Source: JAICIG01 sp035532215 (lineage in GTDB: Bacteria > Planctomycetota > Planctomycetia > Pirellulales > JAICIG01). Taken from it: 64,000 nucleotides of DNA. The translations under genes and the position numbers were made by a program. The stretch is from contig DATKRK010000451.1 of NCBI GenBank assembly GCA_035532215.1, positions 12,800 to 76,799 of the forward strand, read 5' to 3'. Shown piece by piece: positions 8,957-17,404 of this stretch; the stretch's first letter is position 1; the number at the start of each line of letters is the position of its first letter. The notes under the pieces are model-generated. The model worked only from the letters and a program-made list of their open reading frames with translations. It had not been told where the DNA came from and searched no databases.

Positions 8957-9212
8957 CGTGGAGGGCCGGGCGCCCTCGCCCGGCCGAGTCGGGCGAGGGC
9001 GCCCGTCCCTCCATCATGAATCGGGCGAGGGCGCCCGTCCCTCCATCATGAGTCGGGCGAGGGCGCCCGGCCCTCCATTGTGAATCGGGCAAGGGCGCCC
9101 GGCCCTCCATTGTGAGTCGGGCGAGGGCGCCCGCCCCTCCATTGTGAGTCGGGCGAGGGCGCCCGCCCCTCCATAGTCAGTCGCGAGGGCGCCAGACCCT
9201 CCGTGGGTTCCA
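8957..9212. repeat. 32-bp tandem repeat array with inverted first copy
   Basis: Six direct units begin at 8989, 9021, 9053, 9085, 9117 and 9149, exactly 32 bp apart, and a degenerate seventh starts at 9181. Each unit reads approximately TCGGGCGAGGGCGCCCGGCC and ends CTCCATTGTGAG. The stretch 8957-8987 is an inverted copy, so the left edge can fold into a long GC-rich hairpin. There are no unique spacers. The array fills most of the 552-bp gap between the divergent radical SAM and cyclase genes and may influence their expression. Confidence 0.9.
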
Positions 9213-9424
9213 CCCCGAGCGTGGGGACACCCTCGACACTCGCTGGCGGCCCACTTAAACTTGAAGCCCATAGCGCTCCAGCGGCGCCCTTGGGGCCGTG
9301 ACGCCGCCGTGAACAGGGGTTGCCTGCGGCCCACGACGCCTCAGACGCGTTCGGCGGCTGCCAGAAACAGTCGATGCGCCTCCCGCGAAAAAACTTCATT
9401 CCCCGCGACGGCGAACGAAGCGAT

Positions 9425-11476
9425 ATGGTCGATGCTGAAAGATTGCTGGCGGCCTACGAGACCGCTTGTCATGACCTGCTCGCGCGGCGCGTGCCGGCGG
9501 GCCATTGGGAAGGCGAACTGTCGAGTTCGGCCCTGTCGACGGCCACCGCCGTCAGCGCGCTGGCCGTTGTGCGGCGGCATTGGCGGGCCGCCTCGCCGCA
9601 GTCGAGCGACGATGAAGAGCAGATCAGCCAATTGATCTTCCGCGGCCTCGACTGGCTGGCCGACGCCCAGCACGCCGACGGCGGCTGGGGCGACACCGAC
9701 CAAAGCCTGTCGAATATCGCCACCACGATGCTCGTGCGGGCCGCCTTCCAATTGACCTGCGTGCCGGCCGAGCACGCCGACCTGGTCGAACGAGCCGACG
9801 CCTATATCGCGGCCCAAGGCGGCATCGCCGGCTTGCGGCGCCGCTATGGCAAAGACAAAACCTTCGCCGTGCCGATCCTCACCAATTGCGCCTTGGCGGG
9901 CCTCGTCCCCTGGCGAGAGGTCTCGCCGTTGCCGTTCGAGTTGGCCTGCTTCCCGCAGTCGTGGTTTCGCTTTTTCCAACTGCCGGTGGTCAGCTATGCC
10001 ATTCCGGCGCTGGTGGCGATCGGGCAAGCCCGCTTTTTCCACCGCAAGCCGCGCAATCCGCTGACAAGAGTCATTCGAGCCGCCGCAGTCGATAAAAGTT
10101 TGCGGGTATTGGAACACATGCAGCCAGCCAGCGGAGGATTCTTGGAAGCCACGCCGCTGACCAGCTTCGTCGTGATGAGCCTGGCCAGCATCGGACAGGA
10201 CCGGCACCCCGTCACACGCCGCGGAATCGACTTTTTGATCGCCTCGGCCCGCCCCGACGGTTCTTGGCCGATCGATACGAACCTGGCGACGTGGGTCACG
10301 ACGCTGTCGATCAATGCCCTCTCGGAGGGAAGTGCGGAGCGGGGAGCGGCGAGCGCGGAACTCGGAGCGCGGAGCGAGGAGTCACGGAAACGCTTGGGCG
10401 CGATCGGCGAACAGTGTCTCGATTGGCTCTTGGATTGCCAGGTTCGCGAGATGCACCCTTATACCGGCGCGGCGCCGGGCGGCTGGGGCTGGAGCGATTT
10501 GAGCGGCTCCGTGCCCGACGCCGACGACACGCCCGGCGCCTTGTTGGCCTTGGCCGCGTTGCGGCCGACGATTCGCGACGAAGCGCGGATCGAGCGGATC
10601 GACACGGCGGCGGCGATGGGCATCGAATGGCTGTTGGATTTGCAGAATTCCGACGGCGGCTGGCCGACCTTCTGCCGCGGCTGGGCCAAGCTGCCCTTCG
10701 ATCGCAGTGGCGCCGATTTGACGGCGCATGTGTTGAGGGCATTCAAGGCATGGCACGACGTGGCTCGTTCTGTTTCGCATTCCGAATTCCGCACTCCGAA
10801 TTACCAGGGGGCTGACGCCCCCCGCTCGCCAGACGTTCCGACCTCCGACCTCCGAATTCCGAATTCGCAGCGGATTGATGCCGCGATCAAGGCTGGTTTT
10901 GCTTACCTGGCTCGAGTGCAGCGGCGCGGCGGAAGCTGGGTTCCGCTGTGGTTCGGCAATCAGCACCATCCGCAGGAAGAAAACCCGATCTACGGCACGG
11001 CCCGCGTGTTGTTGGCCTACCGGGATTTCGGCCGCTTGGACGAGGCCCCGGCCCGGCGCGGGCTGGCCTGGCTCGCCGGGGGCCAAAATGTCGACGGCGG
11101 CTGGGGCGGGTCGCCGGCTGGCGGGACGTGTTTGGGCAAGGGAAAATCGAGCGTCGAGGAGACGGCGTTGGCCTTGGAAGCCCTGTTGGCGGACCACTTG
11201 GCGGACCAGGGCGCCCAAGAATTGCAGCTTGCGATCGACCGAGGGCTGGGCTGGCTGGTCGAGGCCGTGGCAGCCGGCCGGCACCGCGAAAGTTCGCCGA
11301 TCGGTTTCTACTTCGCCAAGTTGTGGTATTATGAGGCCCTGTATCCGCTGATCTTTACGGCGGCGGCGCTGGGCCAGGCGGTAGCTGTCCGGCGCAAACG
11401 GGCGTCGCTGTTGGAGATCATTGCGGCTCGCGAAGTCGGACAAACTGCGCCGGCTTGCCAACCCACCCTGAATTAG
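9425..11476 (+). CDS. Squalene-hopene cyclase-like terpene cyclase
   Basis: A 683-aa class II triterpene cyclase-fold protein. Such enzymes protonate and fold squalene or other linear isoprenoids into polycycles at the membrane. The catalytic acid motif DXDD is present as DADD at residues 365-368 (followed by T). QW-type repeats recur, for example DGGWGDTDQ near 75, DGGWPTF near 410 and DGGWGGSP near 560. The ATG at 9425 fits the family N-terminus (HWEGEL...STATAVSAL); the open frame extends to 9320. Two low-complexity insertions, at residues about 300-322 and 449-482, look derived from intergenic repeats. The downstream gene overlaps by 22 bp. Whether the substrate is squalene is unknown. 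Confidence 0.88.
   Translation: MVDAERLLAAYETACHDLLARRVPAGHWEGELSSSALSTATAVSALAVVRRHWRAASPQSSDDEEQISQLIFRGLDWLADAQHADGGWGDTDQSLSNIATTMLVRAAFQLTCVPAEHADLVERADAYIAAQGGIAGLRRRYGKDKTFAVPILTNCALAGLVPWREVSPLPFELACFPQSWFRFFQLPVVSYAIPALVAIGQARFFHRKPRNPLTRVIRAAAVDKSLRVLEHMQPASGGFLEATPLTSFVVMSLASIGQDRHPVTRRGIDFLIASARPDGSWPIDTNLATWVTTLSINALSEGSAERGAASAELGARSEESRKRLGAIGEQCLDWLLDCQVREMHPYTGAAPGGWGWSDLSGSVPDADDTPGALLALAALRPTIRDEARIERIDTAAAMGIEWLLDLQNSDGGWPTFCRGWAKLPFDRSGADLTAHVLRAFKAWHDVARSVSHSEFRTPNYQGADAPRSPDVPTSDLRIPNSQRIDAAIKAGFAYLARVQRRGGSWVPLWFGNQHHPQEENPIYGTARVLLAYRDFGRLDEAPARRGLAWLAGGQNVDGGWGGSPAGGTCLGKGKSSVEETALALEALLADHLADQGAQELQLAIDRGLGWLVEAVAAGRHRESSPIGFYFAKLWYYEALYPLIFTAAALGQAVAVRRKRASLLEIIAAREVGQTAPACQPTLN
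10772..10865 (+). repeat. In-frame repeat insertion inside the cyclase gene
   Basis: This stretch encodes a Ser/Pro/Asn-rich segment unlike the cyclase fold. It contains repeated CCGAATTC words and a GC palindrome. The 26-nt core at 10807-10832 (GGGGGCTGACGCCCCCC then GCTCGCCAG) is identical to 41822-41847, which is intergenic beside metK. It therefore appears to be a mobile palindromic repeat that inserted without breaking the frame. A second low-complexity insertion at about 10322-10390 is made of repeated GCGGAGCG-like words. Confidence 0.75.
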
Positions 11477-13386
11477 CTCGTGTTCCTACCCGGGCTCCTG
11501 ACTACCGATCGGCTCCAGACCCACGAGGCTTCACCTTGGCGACAGCACCCGTCGGCCCCCCCTTGGCCGAACAGCTTGGCCCCCCAGCACGCTCGAAAAA
11601 GGCTCGCCGCAATACCAGCCATCTGAAATTGGCGCCCGAAACCAAGGATGCCCGCGAGGCCTTGCGGGCTCGCTGCGCCGAGGTGGCCGCCAGGCTCGAT
11701 CGCTCGCGACCGCTGGGCAAGGACGAATTGGAGACCATCGCCCGGGCCACGCTGGAACAAGCTGGACTGCCCGAGGGCTTTTTGGGCTGGACGATGGTTT
11801 CTTTGGCCACCGAGTTCTGGGCCAGCCAAGTGGCCGCGGTTCCGTTCGAGCGGCGGTTGTTTTTGCTGCCGCACTGCCTGAAGCACGCCGAAGGCTGCCC
11901 GGCCGACTACGACGATTTCGGACTCGATTGCCGCCGCTGTGGCGCCTGCAGCATCGCCGATTTCCGTACTCGGGCCGAAGAGCTGGGCTACAAAGTGCTG
12001 GTGGCCGAAGGCTCGCCAATCGTGCTTAAGATCATCGTCAGCGGCTATGTCGATGCGATCGTCGGCGTGGCGTGTCTGAACGTGCTGGAGAAAGCGATCG
12101 ACAAAATCTTGCTCGCCGGCATCCCCTGCATGGCCGTGCCGTTGCTTTCCAGCGACTGCCGCAACACGTCGGTCGACGAAGACTGGGTGATGAGCGCGAT
12201 CAACACCCGGCACGAGACGCCGCAGGTGCAAACCAAGACCTACGTCCACTTGATGCGTTCGGCGGCGGGCATCTTCGAGCCGCAGGAATTGGAGCGGCTG
12301 GCGCCGCGGCTGCGCGGCGGGCCGAGCCTGGCGCAGCTCAACGGCCAGGGAGTCGGCGGCCTCGACCCGGTCGCCGGCACCGAGGCGATCGCCTACGATT
12401 TTTTGGCCAAAGGGGGCAAGCACTCGCGTCCGTTCATCACGCTGGCCGTTTACGACGCTTTGACCGGCGGCGCCGCAACCAGCGCCGACGGCGCCGAAAA
12501 AATCGCGGAGTTTCCCGATTGGATCAAGCGCGCGGCGCTGTCGATCGAAACTTTCCACAAGGCTTCGCTGGTTCACGACGATATCGAAGACGACGACCCG
12601 TACCGCTACGGCGACGCCACGCTGCACCGCAAATTCGGCACGCCCACGGCGATCAACGTCGGCGATTACATGATCGGGCTGGGCTACCGCTTGATCAGCC
12701 GCGACGCGGCGGCGATCGGCTCACAAGCGGCGGCCGACGTGCTCGACCGTCTGGCCGACGCCCACATGAAGCTCTCCGAAGGCCAAGGCGCCGAGCTGCT
12801 GTGGCGCGATTCGCTCAACAAGCGTCTCTCGCCGCTCGACGCCTTGAAGATCTACGCCCTGAAAACTTCGCCCGCCTTCGAAGCCGCGCTCTACTCGGGA
12901 CTGCGGCTGGCCGGCCCCCGGCACGACGCAGCCTGGGTCGCCCCGTTTGCCCGGCATTTGGGCGTGGCGTTCCAGATTCTTAACGACTTGGGCGACTGGC
13001 AGGGAGACGACCACAACAAGCTTTCGGCGGCGGGCGACGTGCTCGGCGGCCGGCCGACCGTGCTGTGGGCCTTGGCCCTGGAAGCCTTGAACGAACAACA
13101 GCGTGCGGAGTTGGAAACGCTCGCCGGCTCCCAACCGCTCGACGAGCGGGCGATCCATCGCGTCCGGCAACTTTATCAGTTGGCCGGCGTATTCGAAAAG
13201 GCGTCGCGGCTCGTCGACAAATACCAGGAGCGCGCCGAGGCGGTGGCCGACGAAGTCGAAGGCGAGGAACTGCGGCGACTCCTGTACTATTTGGTCGACA
13301 CGGTGCTCGAACGCACCGCGGCGCCGGAACCGAACGTAATCATGCCTGCCTTGACGGTCGTTGGCGCTCCCGCCGCCGCGCCGTAA
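11455..13386 (+). CDS. DUF116 domain fused to polyprenyl diphosphate synthase
   Basis: A 643-aa fusion. Residues about 70-270 resemble DUF116: LPHCLKHAEGCP, then CRRCGACSIAD with the conserved cysteines. Residues about 300-620 are a trans-polyprenyl diphosphate synthase with the first Asp-rich motif DDIED at about 375-379 and KGGKHSRPF before it. The second motif reads NDLGD (about 509-513), where families usually have DDxxD, so Asn replaces the first Asp. The enzyme would condense isopentenyl diphosphate with an allylic primer. The start is an internal TTG overlapping the cyclase stop by 22 bp; a later TTG near 11536 is also possible. Co-transcription with the cyclase is likely. Confidence 0.85.
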   Translation: MPTHPELARVPTRAPDYRSAPDPRGFTLATAPVGPPLAEQLGPPARSKKARRNTSHLKLAPETKDAREALRARCAEVAARLDRSRPLGKDELETIARATLEQAGLPEGFLGWTMVSLATEFWASQVAAVPFERRLFLLPHCLKHAEGCPADYDDFGLDCRRCGACSIADFRTRAEELGYKVLVAEGSPIVLKIIVSGYVDAIVGVACLNVLEKAIDKILLAGIPCMAVPLLSSDCRNTSVDEDWVMSAINTRHETPQVQTKTYVHLMRSAAGIFEPQELERLAPRLRGGPSLAQLNGQGVGGLDPVAGTEAIAYDFLAKGGKHSRPFITLAVYDALTGGAATSADGAEKIAEFPDWIKRAALSIETFHKASLVHDDIEDDDPYRYGDATLHRKFGTPTAINVGDYMIGLGYRLISRDAAAIGSQAAADVLDRLADAHMKLSEGQGAELLWRDSLNKRLSPLDALKIYALKTSPAFEAALYSGLRLAGPRHDAAWVAPFARHLGVAFQILNDLGDWQGDDHNKLSAAGDVLGGRPTVLWALALEALNEQQRAELETLAGSQPLDERAIHRVRQLYQLAGVFEKASRLVDKYQERAEAVADEVEGEELRRLLYYLVDTVLERTAAPEPNVIMPALTVVGAPAAAP

Positions 13387-13424
13387 GCATCCCTCCCATA
13401 GTGCGGGAAAGATCAGGACTCACG

Positions 13425-13976
13425 ATGACGAGCCAACCGCACCCGCTGACGCCCGATCTCGATACGCTCGCCGGCTTGTTCTATAGCTCGCGCGAAGAGT
13501 TGGGCGATTTTACCGAAGTAACGCCCGAGGCCATGCCGCCGACCCCGCGCCGACTGTTGGCGCACAACGAGCACATGACCGTCACGGTCGAGGAATTCCA
13601 CCGCTCGCCGGTCAACGTGCGAGTGCTCGAAAAGCTGGTCACGCCCACGCACTATGCCCGTAAAATCCTGCTCGAGCGGCAGTCCGACGGCCGCGTGGTG
13701 CAGTACGGCATCATGCGGGTCAATTTCGACTACCTGCCGCCGGAAGTGGCCGACGAGATTCGCAGCGAAGCCTTGCCGCTGGGCCGCATCCTGATCGAGC
13801 ACAACGTGTTGCGTCGCGTGCAGTTGTTTTCGCTGTGGCGCGTGGCCATGGGCGCCGAATTGCAGCAATGCTTTGGCTCGCCGCCCGGAATCGCCTACGG
13901 GCGGACGGCCATGATCGACTGCAACGAGGAGCCCGCGGTAGAATTGGTCGAGATCGTCACCCCGCTCGACTTATGA
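13425..13976 (+). CDS. Chorismate lyase-like (UbiC/DUF98 family) protein
   Basis: A 183-aa protein with the pattern of the chorismate pyruvate-lyase-like family: LLAHNEHMTVTVE near residue 45, a central YARKILL strand, LPPEVADEIR and the PLGRILIEHN segment near 120. Family members remove pyruvate from chorismate to give hydroxybenzoate, although many DUF98 proteins have no assigned reaction. The ATG at 13425 lies 38 bp after the polyprenyl synthase stop. The last codons overlap the next gene (ATGA). Its place between a prenyl synthase and a glycosyltransferase suggests supply of an aromatic head group. The family call is moderately sure and the reaction is inferred. Confidence 0.65.
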   Translation: MTSQPHPLTPDLDTLAGLFYSSREELGDFTEVTPEAMPPTPRRLLAHNEHMTVTVEEFHRSPVNVRVLEKLVTPTHYARKILLERQSDGRVVQYGIMRVNFDYLPPEVADEIRSEALPLGRILIEHNVLRRVQLFSLWRVAMGAELQQCFGSPPGIAYGRTAMIDCNEEPAVELVEIVTPLDL

Positions 13977-15301
13977 AAATCATCTATCTGGCCGCCGGCG
14001 CCGCCGGCATGTACTGCGGAAGTTGCCTGCACGACAACACGCTGGCCGCCGCCTTGATGGCGTCGGGGGCCGACGTGCTGCTCGTGCCGACCTACACCCC
14101 GATCCGCACCGACGAGGCCGACGTCAGCCAGAGCCGCGTGCTGTTCGGCGGCATCAACGTTTACTTGCAGCAACTTTCGCGCGTGTTTCACTACACGCCG
14201 CGCTGGTTCGATTCTCTGCTCGATTCGCCGCTGCTGTTGAACGCGCTGACGAAAATGAACTTCAGCGTCGACGCCGCCAAGCTCGGCGGGCTAACCGTCT
14301 CGATGCTCGAAGGCGAACAGGGCCGGCAGCGCAAGGAACTCGACAAGCTGGTCGACTGGCTGGCCCGCGAGGTGCGGCCCGACGTGGTGCACCTTTCCAA
14401 TTCGATGCTCTCGGGCATGGCGCGCGAGATCGGCCGGCGGCTGGGCGTGCCGGTGGTCTGCTCGCTGTCGGGCGAAGATATTTTTCTGGAAAAGCTCGTG
14501 GCGCCGCACTACGACCGGGCTCGCGACGTGCTGCGCGAGCGGGCCCGCGACGTGACGGCGTTCGTCTCGCTCAACCGCTACTTCGCCGAATACATGACCG
14601 AGTACCTCGACATCGAGCCCGAGCGAGTCCACGTCATTCCGCACGGCTTGAACCTGGCCGGTCACGGTTCGCGCCGCGGCAGCTCGCCGGGCGAACCGTG
14701 TACGATCGGCTACCTGGCCCGCATTTGCTACGACAAGGGGCTGCACCAACTGGTCGAGGCCTTCAAGCTGTTGAAGGACCAGCCCGGCCTGCCGCCCGTG
14801 CGGCTGCGCGTGGCCGGGTATCTAGGGGCCGGCGATCGCAAGTACTTCGACGAACTGCGGGCCAAGATCCGCGATTGGAAGCTGGAGCAGGATTTCGAAT
14901 ATCTCGGCGAATTGGACCGCGCCGAGAAGGTCGAGTTTTTACAGTCGCTCGACATCATGAGCGTGCCGACCGTCTACCGCGAGAGCAAGGGCTTGTCGAT
15001 TCTGGAAGCGCTGGCCAACGCCGTGCCCGTCGTGCTGCCGGCCCACGGCGCCTTTCCCGAGTTGATCGAAGACACCGGCGGCGGACTGCTGTGCGAGCCG
15101 GGCGATCCGGCGTCGCTGGCGGAGAAGCTCAGGCAACTCGTGCTCGATCCGGCGCAGGCCGAAGCGCTCGGCCGGCAGGGCCAAGCGGCGGTCCACGACC
15201 GTTACAACGCGGCCCGGATGGCCGAACGGACGCTGGCCCTCTACAAACAACTCTTGCCCAGCCGCGTGAGCCAAGATGCCGCAGCCGCCAGCGTTCGCTA
15301 G
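13973..15301 (+). CDS. Family 4 glycosyltransferase (GT-B fold)
   Basis: A 442-aa GT-B glycosyltransferase. The N-terminal half opens with MKIIYLAAGAAGMYCGSCLH, a glycine-rich loop with two cysteines common in planctomycete GT4 proteins. The C-terminal nucleotide-sugar domain has the EX7E motif within ESKGLSILE, about residue 342, followed by AVPVVLPAHGAFPELIED. The start ATG overlaps the preceding TGA stop (ATGA), indicating translational coupling with the chorismate-lyase-like gene. It probably transfers a hexose onto the product of this cluster or onto an envelope lipid; donor and acceptor cannot be read from the sequence. Confidence 0.88.
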   Translation: MKIIYLAAGAAGMYCGSCLHDNTLAAALMASGADVLLVPTYTPIRTDEADVSQSRVLFGGINVYLQQLSRVFHYTPRWFDSLLDSPLLLNALTKMNFSVDAAKLGGLTVSMLEGEQGRQRKELDKLVDWLAREVRPDVVHLSNSMLSGMAREIGRRLGVPVVCSLSGEDIFLEKLVAPHYDRARDVLRERARDVTAFVSLNRYFAEYMTEYLDIEPERVHVIPHGLNLAGHGSRRGSSPGEPCTIGYLARICYDKGLHQLVEAFKLLKDQPGLPPVRLRVAGYLGAGDRKYFDELRAKIRDWKLEQDFEYLGELDRAEKVEFLQSLDIMSVPTVYRESKGLSILEALANAVPVVLPAHGAFPELIEDTGGGLLCEPGDPASLAEKLRQLVLDPAQAEALGRQGQAAVHDRYNAARMAERTLALYKQLLPSRVSQDAAAASVR

Positions 15302-15306
15302 TCGAT

Positions 15307-15467
15307 TTTACGTAGCCCAGGCATTTATGCCTGGGTATCCCCGCGCCAAATCCCCCCGTTTTCCGATAGTCGCCGTGCGGGCCGCAACGCGGCCCGCAAG
15401 GCGACTATCGGAACTGGGGATCCAACGATTCGCGGATCCCAGGCATAAATGCCTGGGCTACATAAAA
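15307..15467. repeat. Nested palindromic repeat element
   Basis: Outer arms at 15307-15336 and 15438-15467 are reverse complements apart from one or two bases. Each arm contains its own short palindrome, CCCAGGCAT-TT-ATGCCTGGG on the left. Inside lies a second hairpin at 15363-15411 (CCGATAGTCGCC against GGCGACTATCGG, capped by GCGGGCCGC/GCGGCCCGC). The three-level symmetry suggests a mobile palindromic element. It follows the glycosyltransferase stop and could also end transcription, though no T-tract is present. Confidence 0.85.
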
Positions 15468-15562
15468 CGCGGCCGCGGCGGAACGAATCATGATGCGACG
15501 CGTCTCTCGATCGCATTCGCCGCTCCGTCTTTTCGTTTGCGCCGTCGCCCGAGGCCGATTCA

Positions 15563-15976
15563 ATGCCCGCTTTGTTCCGCACCACGCGCCGCGTCGAGTT
15601 TCACCATACCGACGCGGCGGGCATCGTCCATTTCTCGAAATTCTTCCTGTTCATGGAGGAAGTCGAGCACGAGTTCTTGCGCTCGCGGGGCCTGAGCGTG
15701 ATGATGCGAGACGCCGAAGGCGTACTGACCTGGCCGCGCGTGTCGGCCCGTTGCGATTACACGAGCACCGTCAAGTTCGAAGACGTGCTCGACGTCGAAC
15801 TCGACATCAGCCGCCTTGGCGAGAAGAGCATGACGTTCGCCTTCCGCTTCGCCCACCAAGACCGGGAAATCGCCGTTGGGCAAGTCACGACCGTCTGCTG
15901 CCGCATCGAGAGCGACGGCGCGCCGCGGTCGATCGCGATTCCGGCGGAGATTCGCGAGAAGCTAACGGCAGGATAG
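15563..15976 (+). CDS. Acyl-CoA thioesterase, YbgC/4-hydroxybenzoyl-CoA thioesterase family
   Basis: A 137-aa hotdog-fold thioesterase. The family signature is clear near the N-terminus: VEFHHTDAAGIVHFSKFF, with the catalytic Asp at position 17 and the short helix that follows. Family members hydrolyse short acyl-CoA, acyl carrier protein thioesters or 4-hydroxybenzoyl-CoA. A nested palindrome separates it from the glycosyltransferase, so it may have its own promoter. Its proximity to a chorismate-lyase-like gene makes an aromatic acyl-CoA substrate attractive, but this is inference; housekeeping YbgC-like roles at the envelope are equally possible. Confidence 0.88.
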   Translation: MPALFRTTRRVEFHHTDAAGIVHFSKFFLFMEEVEHEFLRSRGLSVMMRDAEGVLTWPRVSARCDYTSTVKFEDVLDVELDISRLGEKSMTFAFRFAHQDREIAVGQVTTVCCRIESDGAPRSIAIPAEIREKLTAG

Positions 15977-16071
15977 CGATCGAGCGTCGTTGCCAAACGC
16001 CGCCAATGCCAACTCAGCTCGGCAAGGTTGCAACTTGCGCTCCGCCGTTACGCAGTTTTCCTATCCTGTCT

Positions 16072-16265
16072 GCCACCAGCTTTAGCTGGTGGTTTCGGCT
16101 ACAGCGCTCTCTTCCTTTTTAGCCGGCTTCAGCCGGCTTGCGACCCATTTGGAAGCCGGCTTCAGCCGGCTTGCATTTGGCGGCGCGCGGCTGGCGAGAG
16201 ACGCACAAGCCGGCTAGAAGACAACAAGTGTTGTTGCTCGCATACCACCAGCTAAAGCTGGTGGC
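16072..16265. repeat. Nested palindromic element with 22-bp perfect arms
   Basis: The arm at 16072-16093 (GCCACCAGCTTTAGCTGGTGGT) is the exact reverse complement of 16244-16265, and each arm is itself nearly palindromic. Between them the 21-bp word AGCCGGCTTCAGCCGGCTTG(C) occurs at 16121-16141 and 16154-16174, 33 bp apart. The design matches the element at 15307-15467 with different sequence. The gap 15977-16425 contains this element and nothing else recognised. Confidence 0.85.
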
Positions 16266-16425
16266 AAGCGACAAAGAACCCTCGCTACTGAATTTCCGCT
16301 GTGGTGGTAATGAAGTTATCCAATCCCCGTTCTCGGTTCGCCGACGCGCCGCACTGGTCGCATAACTGCGCTTCGTTCAGCGTCTTCTCGCCTTCGCGAA
16401 AGCCTCGTCTTTCGCCGTGAAGCCC

Positions 16426-17204
16426 CTATTTTCGCCTGTAAAAATGATTGATAGCGCGACGGATCGCGATGCAGCCGCCACCCATGGCGACGCTGGCCGA
16501 CGAAACCAACGAAATCAGTGGCGGAAAGGACATTTCTTCAAAAACGTGTAATACGGATGGATAGTTTGAGTAAGCCCACATCATTATGAACATTAGTACG
16601 AAAAGGCACCCCAGAGTCGGAATTGCGCTGCCGACAAAAAAGGTTCGGCAATCACCCTTTCCGTACGCGATTCCCAATATGGAAACCGCTGCAAAAGTGA
16701 GTGAGACCGCCACTGTTCCTGCCCCCGTAAACGGAGATTCAGGTCGCACGAACAATAATGTGCAAATTGTGGCGACAAGCGTCGGTATGGTTTTTGCAAA
16801 CGACCTGGAAACATTGCCCCAAATATGGAAGCGCCGACAAAAATAATCGTAATCCCGAGTAAGAAGGGGCCAATATCGGACAATGGCAGTGCCGCGCACA
16901 GCAGTGTACATGCTGTGGCGGCGGAGACGGGTATGATTGGCAATCGCCGGGGGATTAACGCGGCGATTCGCGCCTGAAATCGGCCATTAGGCGACCTGGG
17001 CGGTGTTCGGGAGATGCGAGAGCGGACGAGTGAGTCGATCGCTACGCCGAAACAATAGCCGGGCGCCGTTGTGATGCAAAAGATTAACAACGTAGGTGCA
17101 GCTATTTCGGGGCAGCCTGCAGCGAATGCCGCGAGCACACAGAGGCCGGTCACGACCAAGAGGAGCGTCTTGAGCGAAAATTGCGGACGCTTTTTGAAAG
17201 TCAT
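16426..17204 (-). pseudogene. Frameshifted planctomycete membrane protein (FSLKTLL type)
   Basis: Reading from the ATG at 17204, the product begins MTFKKRPQFSLKTLLLVVTG, a start very common among planctomycete membrane proteins of unknown function. Hydrophobic segments continue to about 16830. There the frame turns into non-hydrophobic sequence, while the frame ending at 16426 resumes with membrane-like segments (LVATICTLLFV, VSLTFAAVSILGIAYG, LGCLFVLMFIMMWAY). A single-base indel around 16790-16830 would join them into one protein of about 255 aa with some seven membrane segments. It may be a decaying gene or an assembly error. The locus is less GC-rich than its surroundings. Confidence 0.65.
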
Positions 17205-17404
17205 TCGGAAATCGTGCCTCACTTGGCCATTAGAGGCCCGCGCCTTACGGCCAGCGAACAATCGTTCGTCGAACGCGCCGAGCGTCAGCAGAAGCTTTTC
17301 GCCGGGCCGAGTCAACGCTAGCCTCGATTCCCTCGCCGGAACACAGCGAGAATCCGACGGCTCAAGCCCTATCCCCCCGCCATCGTTCCTAGTAACTTAC
17401 CAGC

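Noticed and set aside
7346..9019. 557-codon open frame opposite the radical SAM gene
   Set aside because: Antisense shadow of a gene with an intact CX3CX2C motif; its own sequence is rich in His/Arg/Gln and lacks any motif.
8957..9212. CRISPR array
   Set aside because: The 32-bp units are directly adjacent with no unique spacers, and no cas gene is in the window.
15307..15467. Rho-independent terminator of the glycosyltransferase gene
   Set aside because: The hairpins have no T-tract on either strand, and the nested structure is better explained as a repeat.
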